Below, piece after piece: positions 38,836 through 44,212 of a DNA stretch of 44,212 nucleotides; within the stretch, counting starts at the first letter, position 1; each line of letters begins with the position of its first letter. The DNA is taken from contig JADJCH010000044.1 of NCBI GenBank assembly GCA_016703325.1, positions 1-44,212 on the forward strand, in the 5' to 3' direction. A model generated the notes under the pieces. It did not search any database and was not told the origin of the DNA. It worked only from the letters and a program-made list of their open reading frames with translations. The DNA is from Burkholderiales bacterium (GTDB lineage: Bacteria > Pseudomonadota > Gammaproteobacteria > Burkholderiales > Burkholderiaceae_C). The position numbers and the translations under genes were made by a program.

Positions 38836-39715
38836 TTGACGCCGGTGTTTGAACGCCTGCCGCGGCTGGCAGGTACGTTGCTGGTGGCCGCGCTGGCCGG
38901 TGCGCTGTTCCAGCGGCTGGGTTCGCCACTGCCCTGGATGCTGGGGGCCGCTTGGGCGCTGCTGATGGGTCACCTCTTCGGCCGCCGGCTATTGCGCTGC
39001 ATGGCAGCAGGGGGCGGCAAAGGCGTGGACGCGGGCACGGCCTACTTCTCGTCGGTGATCGGTGGTGCTTCCGAAATGGCGGTGTTTGCCGAGCGCATGG
39101 GCGCGCGGGTGGACCTGGTCGCTGCGGCCCATTCGCTGCGGGTGATGGTGGTGGTGGTGACGCTGCCCTTCGCCTACCAGTTCGCCGGCCTGCATGGCAG
39201 TGAGCCTGCACCTGCGCTGGGGTAGGGTTCGAGCCTGCGGGTTTTGTATGGCTGGCGCTGGCCACCGCAGCGGGCAGCCTGTTGATGCTCTGGCTGCGCC
39301 AGCCCAATCCCTGGGTGCTGGGCTCGCTGGCGGTGTCGCTGGCGCTGACCGCCAGTGGTCATGCGTTGAGCAGCCTGCCGCCGGGGCTGAGCCAGGCGGC
39401 GCAGTTGGCCATCGGGGTGTCGTTGGGCACCCGCTTCACGCCGGCCTTCCTGCACACCGCACCGCGCTGGGCACGATCCTGGCCTCGGCGGTCTTTTCCG
39501 GCCTGGTTGCGTGGGGTTCCGGACTGCAGGCGGCCTCGGTGCTGCTGGGCAATTCACCGGGCGGCATCGCCGAGATGTGCCTGACCGCCAAGGTGCTGGA
39601 GCTGGGCGTGCCGCTGGTGACGGCTTTCCACATCGTGCGCTACGTGATCGTGCTGCTGCTCACCGGGCCGATCTACCAGCGTTTCATTGGTGCGGAGCAG
39701 CAGCCGCGTACTTGA
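38836..39715 (+). pseudogene. AbrB-like membrane transporter, decayed (two frameshifts and an internal deletion)
   Basis: Relatives of about 350 residues (TIGR03082 / 'ammonia monooxygenase' family) have two repeats of a membrane domain. Here the first piece (38836-39225, possible TTG start) has PLPWMLGAAWALLMG and then TAYFSSVIGGASEMAVFAERMGA, with about 50 residues expected between them missing. A second frame carries GFVWLALATAAG...PNPWVLGSLAVSLAL...LAIGVSLGTRFTPAFLHTA. A third frame carries LGTILASAVFSGL...NSPGGIAEMCLTAKVLELGVPLVTAFHIVRYVIV to 39715. The frame changes lie at about 39204-39225 and 39459-39475, each explained by one lost base. Several independent lesions make real decay more likely than a single reading error. 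Confidence 0.8.
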
Positions 39716-39784
39716 CCCGCACGAAGGGCTCCTCCTGCTTCCGCCAGCAGCCGCCGCGCATCCGGCTGTGCCGGTGCGCTGGCG

Positions 39785-39806
39785 GCGCCCCCTGGAGGGG
39801 GAGCGC
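39785..39806. repeat. GC-rich hairpin between the abrB remnant and the BON-LysM gene
   Basis: GCGCCCCCT pairs with AGGGGG-A-GCGC around a two-base loop, with one bulged base. It is followed by an AGGCGCAACGGGGGGG tail. Such C-run/G-run elements are typical dispersed intergenic repeats in Burkholderiales and could also end transcription from either side. Compare 2371-2410. Confidence 0.4.
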
Positions 39807-39829
39807 CGTCAGGCGCAACGGGGGGGCCG

Positions 39830-40339
39830 TTATGCCGGAATGCGCAACTTCTGCCCCGGGTAGATCTTGTCCGGGTGCGACAGCATCGGCCGGTTCGCCT
39901 CGAAGATCTTCGGGTACTGGTTGGCGTTGCCGTAGAAGGTCTTGGCAATGGCCGACAGCGTGTCGCCGCGCACGACGGTGTGCCAGCGTGACTCTTCGGC
40001 CGGTTGCGTCACCGTCAGGTCGTCGTTGACGCCAGCCACGCCCTGCACGTTGCCGCAGCACAGCAGCACCTTCTCCTTGGTGGCCTGGTCGGCTACGCAG
40101 CCACTGACGGTGGCGGTGCAGGGACCGCCATCGAAGGCCACTTTCAGCCCGTCGACCGCCAGACCCTGCGCCGCGATGTAGCGCTCAATGGCTTCGCCGG
40201 CCAGCTGATTGGCCTGCGCGGCACGGGCCTGCAGATCGGCGTTGTCCGGCGCGGCCTGGGCCTGCTGGGTGACCTGTTCCGGGGCGTTGCTGCCGAACAG
40301 CTTTTCACCGGCTTCCTTGATGAAGCTGAAGAGTCCCAT
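39830..40339 (-). CDS. kbp: BON-LysM protein (Kbp/YgaU-like)
   Basis: 169 residues. Starts MGLFSFIKEAGEKLFG, the signature of Kbp (YgaU). A BON domain follows (about 50-110; LKVAFDGGPCTATVSGCVADQATKEKVLLCCGNVQGVAGVNDDL), then a LysM domain at the C-terminus (WHTVVRGDTLSAIAKTFYGNANQYPKIFEANRPML...IYPGQKLRIP). E. coli Kbp (149 residues) is a cytoplasmic potassium-binding protein; here about 20 extra residues lie before the BON domain. There is no signal peptide. An AGGAG site precedes the ATG. A CRP-type palindrome lies about 87 bases upstream of the start. Confidence 0.93.
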   Translation of the reverse strand: MGLFSFIKEAGEKLFGSNAPEQVTQQAQAAPDNADLQARAAQANQLAGEAIERYIAAQGLAVDGLKVAFDGGPCTATVSGCVADQATKEKVLLCCGNVQGVAGVNDDLTVTQPAEESRWHTVVRGDTLSAIAKTFYGNANQYPKIFEANRPMLSHPDKIYPGQKLRIPA

Positions 40340-40425
40340 GGGTGTTGCTCCTGTGGTTGAAGGGGCCGCAAGGGCGCGGCTGTTCCACAGAAGAGGTTAG
40401 CCACCCGGGATGAAGCCCGCAAGAC

Positions 40426-40441
40426 TGTGACTTACATCACA
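40426..40441. promoter_or_regulatory. CRP/FNR-family binding site upstream of the BON-LysM gene
   Basis: TGTGACTTACATCACA: both half-sites match the CRP consensus TGTGA-N6-TCACA exactly. On the minus strand it lies four bases upstream of a weak -35-like TTGCGG (40417-40422), which is 17 bases from TAACCT (40394-40399). That is the arrangement of an activator next to the -35 box. Which CRP/FNR-family protein binds is unknown. Confidence 0.65.
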
Positions 40442-40480
40442 CGCTGCTGCCGCATCGGCCACCCATGGCGGTGGGGCACC

Positions 40481-40523
40481 CCGAAAACAACTCCGCCCGC
40501 AAACCGTTGACCGGTGCGGGCGG
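40481..40523 (-). terminator. rho-independent terminator after tRNA-Arg(CCG)
   Basis: On the minus strand, CCGCCCGCA pairs with TGCGGGCGG (40493-40523) as a nine-base stem with a further CCG/CGG pairing inside the loop. It is followed by AGTTGTTTTC. It lies 22 bases past the tRNA 3' end. Confidence 0.75.
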
Positions 40524-40545
40524 GTGTCCGAATGTTCATGTCCCT

Positions 40546-40621
40546 TGGCGCGCCCGGCTGGGATCGAACCAGCGACCCCTGGCTTCGGAGGCCAGTACTC
40601 TATCCACTGAGCTACGAGCGC
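40546..40621 (-). tRNA. tRNA-Arg (anticodon CCG)
   Basis: A complete 76-base cloverleaf on the minus strand. Acceptor GCGCTCG/CGGGCGC, D-stem GCTC/GAGT (closing pair C-G...), anticodon stem CTGGC/GCCAG with loop CTCCGAA (anticodon CCG, reads CGG), T-arm GCTGG-TTCGATC-CCAGC, discriminator G and encoded CCA at 40546-40548. It is divergent from the cytochrome c gene. Confidence 0.96.
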
Positions 40622-40668
40622 GAAGACAGCGACTATAGCATCAACAGTGACGCTGCGTTGACGCAACA

Positions 40669-40696
40669 CTTCCAGCTCGGAGGTGACCCGTATAAT
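40669..40696 (+). promoter_or_regulatory. candidate promoter of the cytochrome c gene
   Basis: A perfect -10 box TATAAT lies at 40691-40696, 52 bases before the ATG. The -35 region is weak (CTTCCA at 40669-40674, 16-base spacer). The better-looking TTGACG at 40658 is too far away (27 bases). Confidence 0.55.
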
Positions 40697-40748
40697 CCCG
40701 CGGTTTTGCGCACGAATGGCGCATCTTGCCCCCTTGTCAGAGGAATCC

Positions 40749-41249
40749 ATGAGCGACGCTCGCAACCCTTCCCAAGCCGCTTCCGCCAGTTTCACCTCCG
40801 GTCAGGTGTATCTGATCTCTGCTGCCCTGGTGGGCGTCGCCGTGGTGGCCGCAGTGGCCCTGGGCAAGGGCCCGAGCGCCGGCAAGATCCTGGCCGCCAA
40901 CGACCCGGCGGAGATCGCTGCGCGCATCCAGCCGGTGGGTTCGGTGACGATCAAGGCCGAGGGCGGACCGGCCAAGACGGGCGAAGAGGTCTTCAAGGCG
41001 CAGTGCGGTGCCTGCCACGCTGCCGGTCTGGCGGGTGCGCCGAAGTTTGGTGACGCGGCGGCCTGGGGTCCGCGCCTGGGTGCCGGCTTTGCTGCTCTCG
41101 TGAATTCCGCGCTGAAGGGCAAAGGCGCCATGGGTCCGCAGGGTGGTGGCGACCTGAGCGACTACGAGGTGTCCCGGGCGGTGGTGTACATGGCCAACGC
41201 CGGCGGCGGCAAGTTCGAGGAACCCAAGGCTCCCGAAGCCGCCAAGTGA
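40749..41249 (+). CDS. membrane-anchored c-type cytochrome (c5-like)
   Basis: 166 residues. An N-terminal helix (about 19-39, VYLISAALVGVAVVAAVALG) anchors the protein without an obvious cleavage site. The haem domain carries CGACH at 86-90 and a KGKGAMGPQGGGDLSDYEVSRAVVYMAN segment with the likely axial Met, as in cytochrome c5. It should carry electrons in the periplasm, facing the respiratory chain. The ATG at 40749 has a GAGGAA site; an earlier in-frame ATG at 40683 lies upstream of the candidate promoter's -10 box. The gene stands alone between the tRNA and a terminator. Confidence 0.92.
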   Translation: MSDARNPSQAASASFTSGQVYLISAALVGVAVVAAVALGKGPSAGKILAANDPAEIAARIQPVGSVTIKAEGGPAKTGEEVFKAQCGACHAAGLAGAPKFGDAAAWGPRLGAGFAALVNSALKGKGAMGPQGGGDLSDYEVSRAVVYMANAGGGKFEEPKAPEAAK

Positions 41250-41306
41250 GCCCCTTCGACCTGCGCCGGTGACCGATGCGTCGCCTGGTGCCAGATTCAC
41301 ACCTTC

Positions 41307-41335
41307 AAGCCGGCATGACGCCGGCTTGTCTGTTT
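41307..41335 (+). terminator. rho-independent terminator after the cytochrome c gene
   Basis: AAGCCGGC (41307-41314) and GCCGGCTT (41320-41327) form a perfect eight-base stem with a five-base loop. It is followed by GTCTGTTTCT, a weak T-rich tail. Confidence 0.75.
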
Positions 41336-41356
41336 CTGGGCGGCTCGCCTGCCGTG

Positions 41357-41932
41357 TCACGGCGTGCCGGTCGCCAAGCGCTGTGATGAGACGCCATCGC
41401 GCTGCCTGGATTGGGGGCTGAGCCGGTAGCCATAGCGCTGCGGCAATTCTTCGAAGCCGCAGTCCTGCGGCTGCCAGAGGCCCGCCAGGACGGCATCGGC
41501 CGCACAGTCCATGTCGGCGGAGCGCACCAGGCCCAGCCCCTGCCGGCCTGCGAGGAAGAGCCGGCCCCTGTCGTCCAGCCAGGCCGCCTCCACCGGGCCG
41601 AAGGGATCGCCGCAATGGGTCTGCAGGACCCAGCCGGAGTCCAGGCGCTGGACGCCGAGGATCCAGGGGGCCGCCTCCAGTTCCACGTAGACGCGCTGAG
41701 GCCCGTTCTGGAAGAACCAGCAGCCATCGGCATCGGCCTCGTAGTTGCGTTCGATGAAGCTGCGCAGCCTGTCGTGCCGGATGCAACTGCCCTTGGACTG
41801 CGGAAAGGGCCCGGCAGCCTGGGTGCGGTCGTCTCGCATGTACCAGTCACCGCGTCCGTCCAGGGCCAGCCAGCCGGTGCAGTGCGGAACGTTCGGCCAC
41901 TTCAGCAGGGCCGCCTTCACGATGTCGTCCAT
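41357..41932 (-). CDS. conserved protein of unknown function (possibly DUF2946-type)
   Basis: 191 residues. Starts MDDIVKAALLKWPNVPHCTGWLALDGRG, with later LRSFIERNYEADADGCWFFQNGPQRVYVELEAAPWILGVQ. I recall these as hallmarks of a cytoplasmic family widespread in Burkholderiales, annotated as DUF2946; the family number is from memory. There is no signal peptide or membrane helix. The function is unknown. The ATG at 41932 begins the conserved region, and the in-frame extension is a shadow of the next gene. It follows the hydrolase gene after 14 bases, so the two are probably cotranscribed. Confidence 0.8.
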   Translation of the reverse strand: MDDIVKAALLKWPNVPHCTGWLALDGRGDWYMRDDRTQAAGPFPQSKGSCIRHDRLRSFIERNYEADADGCWFFQNGPQRVYVELEAAPWILGVQRLDSGWVLQTHCGDPFGPVEAAWLDDRGRLFLAGRQGLGLVRSADMDCAADAVLAGLWQPQDCGFEELPQRYGYRLSPQSRQRDGVSSQRLATGTP

Positions 41933-41946
41933 GGGTGGATCTTGCC

Positions 41947-43017
41947 TCAGCGGCCGTCGTCGTGTGCGGGTTCGCAGTGCGGGGCCAGCCAGTCGAGCAC
42001 GGCCTGTGGCAGTCCGAGCACATGGCCCGGGAACCGGCCGGTGGCAAAGCCGACATGCCCGCCGGTCTGAGGCTGCCACGGGGTGACCCAGGCACTGCAG
42101 TCCGTCAGGCCGGGCAGGCTGCCGGCTGGAACAAAGGGGTCGTTGAGGGGGTTGAGCAGCAGGGTGGGCAGACGCAGCCGCTGCAGATGTCGGCGGGCGG
42201 AAGCCCGGTGCCAGTAGTCGTCCGTCCCGGCAAATCCGTGCAGTGGAGCGGTGAAGGCGTCGTCGAACTCGTACAGGTCGCGCGCACGCAGGGCCCGCTC
42301 CAGGTCGAACAAGCCGGGGTGCTGCTGCCACTTGGCCCGCGCCTTGCGCTTCATGGTGCGCAGGAACATCGGTGTGTAGACGTGGCGATTGACGCCCCGG
42401 CCCAGGTGGTGTCCGCTGGCGGCCAGGTCCATCGGGGCACACACCGCTGCCAGTGCCCGGACCTGGTTGCGGGCCAGCCGGCCGGCCTCCTGGGCCCAGC
42501 GCAGCAGTGCATTGCCGCCCAACGAGATCCCGACCGCCAGCAGCGGGCCGCCGTGTCGCAGTCCTGCCTGGCGGATCATCCAGCCGATCTCGGCATGGTC
42601 GCCGGAGTGGTAGGCCCGCGCCTGCCAGTTCAGTTCGCCCGAGCAGCCGCGGAAGTGTGGCAGCACCAGCGACCAGCCGCGCTGGCGTGCCTGCACGGCA
42701 AAGGCCTGGGCGTAGTGGCTGGCCGACGAGCCCTCCAGGCCGTGAAACAGCAGCACCAACGGCCGGTAGCGGTCACAGGGCGTGGCGGGTGGATCGATCC
42801 AGTCGGCATCGATGAAGTCGCCATCCGGGGTGAACCAGCGTTCACGCCGCCAGGCGGGCTGCTGGCCACCGTGTCGCCGTGACCAGAGGGCCGGCCAGAT
42901 CGTCTGGGCATGCCCGCCCGGCAACCAGGCGGGTGTGTGAGGCCAGCGCGCTGCAGGAGTCGCCGTCGGCGCCGCATCGGCCTCAGTGCAGGACGGAGGC
43001 GGATTCGTTGAGCTCAT
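41947..43017 (-). CDS. alpha/beta hydrolase, YheT-like
   Basis: 356 residues. The family pattern is clear: WLPGGHAQTIWPAL near the start, PLVLLFHGLEGSSASHYAQ, LPHFRGCSGELN, then AVGISLGGNALLRWA (nucleophile Ser), NPLNDPFVP (Asp) and TGGHVGFATG (His). YheT/EMB8-type enzymes are presumed esterases or lipases; the substrate is unknown. There is no signal peptide. The first 35 bases overlap the end of the upstream NTF2-like gene, so the start at 43017 implies coupling; no later Met precedes the conserved region. Confidence 0.9.
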   Translation of the reverse strand: MSSTNPPPSCTEADAAPTATPAARWPHTPAWLPGGHAQTIWPALWSRRHGGQQPAWRRERWFTPDGDFIDADWIDPPATPCDRYRPLVLLFHGLEGSSASHYAQAFAVQARQRGWSLVLPHFRGCSGELNWQARAYHSGDHAEIGWMIRQAGLRHGGPLLAVGISLGGNALLRWAQEAGRLARNQVRALAAVCAPMDLAASGHHLGRGVNRHVYTPMFLRTMKRKARAKWQQHPGLFDLERALRARDLYEFDDAFTAPLHGFAGTDDYWHRASARRHLQRLRLPTLLLNPLNDPFVPAGSLPGLTDCSAWVTPWQPQTGGHVGFATGRFPGHVLGLPQAVLDWLAPHCEPAHDDGR

Positions 43018-43435
43018 GCAGCTCGCGCTGCCCCCCCGGGCTGGAATGATGCAGCAGCAGGCGCCAGCCCTGCGGCGTCTTCATGTAGACGTTGGTGGTG
43101 ATGAGGTAGCCGGTGCGCGGGCCCTCCGGGGTCACTACACGCACCTCCTCCAGCACATGGTGGATGGCGCAAGCGCCGGCCACCACCCGGCGCACCTGCA
43201 CCGGCCGGGTGTCCACTCCGCCGGGGTTCAGCAGTTCGTCGAAGCTGGCGCGGATCGCATGCGCCCCCACCAGCCGCGGGCCCTGAGGGTGGATGCAGGC
43301 GATGTCGTCCTCGTCGGCCCACAGGGCCATCAAGCGCTCCACATCGGCCTGCTGCACCGCTTCGTAGAACTGGGCTTCCGTATCGTCCGGGGTGGCCAGC
43401 AAGGCGGCCTGCAGGGGTTTGGGCGGGGCGGCCAT
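42983..43435 (-). CDS. NTF2-like (SnoaL/DUF4440-type) protein
   Basis: 150 residues. A cone-shaped NTF2-like fold is suggested by DTEAQFYEAVQQADVERLMALWADEDDIACIHPQGPRLVGAHAIRASFDELL, then IHHVLEEVRVVTPEGPRTGYLITTNVYMKTPQGWRLLLHHSSP. Family members include ketosteroid isomerase-like enzymes and many of unknown role; nothing here gives the ligand. It lies between purU and the hydrolase on the same strand, 12 bases after purU. Confidence 0.85.
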   Translation of the reverse strand: MAAPPKPLQAALLATPDDTEAQFYEAVQQADVERLMALWADEDDIACIHPQGPRLVGAHAIRASFDELLNPGGVDTRPVQVRRVVAGACAIHHVLEEVRVVTPEGPRTGYLITTNVYMKTPQGWRLLLHHSSPGGQRELHELNESASVLH

Positions 43436-43447
43436 GACGGGTTCGAT

Positions 43448-44212
43448 TCAGCGGAAGACCACGGTCTTGCGGCCGTTGAGGAGCACGCGGTGCTCGACAT
43501 GCCAGCGCACCGCCCGGGCCAGCACCACACATTCGACATCGCGGCCCACGGCGGTGAAGTCCTCGGGGCTGAGGGTGTGGTCCACCCGCTCGACGTCCTG
43601 TTCGATGATGGGGCCCTCGTCCAGATCGGCGGTGACGTAGTGGGCCGTGGCGCCGATCAGCTTCACGCCGCGTTCGTGCGCCTGGTAGTAGGGCTTGGCA
43701 CCCTTGAAGCTGGGCAGGAAGCTGTGGTGGATGTTGATGGCCCGGCCCGCCAGAAACTCGCAGAACTCCGGGCTGAGGATCTGCATGTAGCGGGCGAGCA
43801 CCACCAGGTCGATCTCCTCGCGCTCGCACAGGGCCTCCACCTGCCGCTCCTGGGCGCGTTTGGCCTCGGGTCCGCTGCCGGTGCTGCTGTCGCGGTGCAG
43901 CGGCAGGTGGTGGAAGGGGATGCCGTAGCTGCCGACCAGATCGGCAAAGTCGGGGTGGTTGGAAACCACCGCCGGAATGTCCACCGGCAGCTGGCCACTC
44001 TTCCAGCGAAACAACAGATCGTTCAGACAATGGCCGTGTTGCTCACCATCAACAGCACCCGGGGCTTGCGCGCCAGGCTGCGGAAGGACGCGCACATGCC
44101 GAACTGGCCGCGCACGTGGCCGAACAGTTTGTCCAGCGTACCGGCATCGGCCAGGTGTTCCGGGGCGTCGAAATGCACCCGCATGAAAAACAGACCGGTG
44201 GCGTCTTCACCC
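43448..44212 (-). pseudogene. purU: formyltetrahydrofolate deformylase, frameshifted and cut by the window edge
   Basis: PurU hydrolyses 10-formyl-tetrahydrofolate to formate and tetrahydrofolate for purine synthesis. The window holds the 3' part. The first frame reads FRSLARKPRVLLMVS up to about 44041. The downstream frame takes over at HGHCLNDLLFRWKSGQLP and continues through YMQILSPEFCEF, INIHHSFLPSFKGAKPYYQA and the catalytic Asp region TADLDEGPIIEQDV to 43448. A single missing base at about 44038-44041 (AGC-AA.-CAC) explains the break. The N-terminal ACT domain continues past the window. An error is as likely as a real mutation, because the rest is well conserved. Confidence 0.85.

Noticed and set aside
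40658..40663. TTGACG as -35 box of the cytochrome c promoter
   Set aside because: It is 27 bases from TATAAT, too far for a sigma-70 promoter.

Overview
The window is GC-rich, densely coded DNA of a betaproteobacterium. It most likely belongs to the Burkholderiales, near the Leptothrix/Ideonella/Rubrivivax group. That placement is inferred from gene content: a DUF2782-type gene between thrB and polA, a BPSS1780-type membrane protein, a BON-LysM protein, and a fimT-pilVWX-pilY1-pilE cluster. No 16S gene or database search was available. Most of the window is ordinary chromosome; the accessory-looking parts are the caspase/toxin-antitoxin stretch and the pilus block.

Layout. 1-1379: the end of an MFS transporter and a class I DAHP synthase. 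1413-4149 (minus strand): an AmpD-like amidase with an SH3 domain, a caspase-like protease, and a HigBA/RelE-type toxin-antitoxin pair with a visible operator, followed by tRNA-Arg(CCT). 4487-12421 (minus): a CoxE-like VWA gene, tamA and tamB. tamB carries a single +1 frameshift near 7941. 12654-21069 (plus): a membrane diguanylate cyclase, then a compact type IV minor-pilin operon (fimT, pilV, pilW, pilX, pilY1, a pilY2-like gene, pilE) in which five consecutive junctions are ATGA overlaps. 21100-23047 (minus): GNAT, MoxR ATPase and a YkgJ-type cysteine-cluster protein. 23172-28699 (plus): a CHASE/PAS hybrid histidine kinase translationally coupled to a REC-GGDEF-EAL protein. 28745-32171 (minus): a small membrane protein, an HDOD protein and pyrD. 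32293-32955: rpiA. 32966-35337 (minus): a BPSS1780-type protein, thrB and a DUF2782-type protein. 35427-39715 (plus): polA, a HugZ-like flavoprotein and a decayed abrB-like transporter. 39830-40621 (minus): a BON-LysM (Kbp-like) protein with a CRP-type site upstream, and tRNA-Arg(CCG). 40749-41249: a membrane-anchored cytochrome c. 41357-44212 (minus): a conserved unknown, a YheT-like hydrolase, an NTF2-like protein and a frameshifted, edge-truncated purU.

How the parts relate. The pilus operon builds the minor pseudopilins and the PilY1 tip protein of a type IVa pilus. It is surrounded by cyclic-di-GMP or HDOD signalling genes (12654, 23172, 26783, 29166), so a surface-attachment or motility neighbourhood is a reasonable inference. 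MoxR and the VWA gene normally act as a pair. Here they lie on the same strand but are separated by the whole plus-strand cyclase/pilus block, which suggests that block was inserted into an older moxR-GNAT-VWA-tamAB unit. Three genes (tamB, abrB-like, purU) carry frame disruptions. The abrB-like gene has several lesions and looks truly decayed. The single-base lesions in tamB and purU may be sequence errors.
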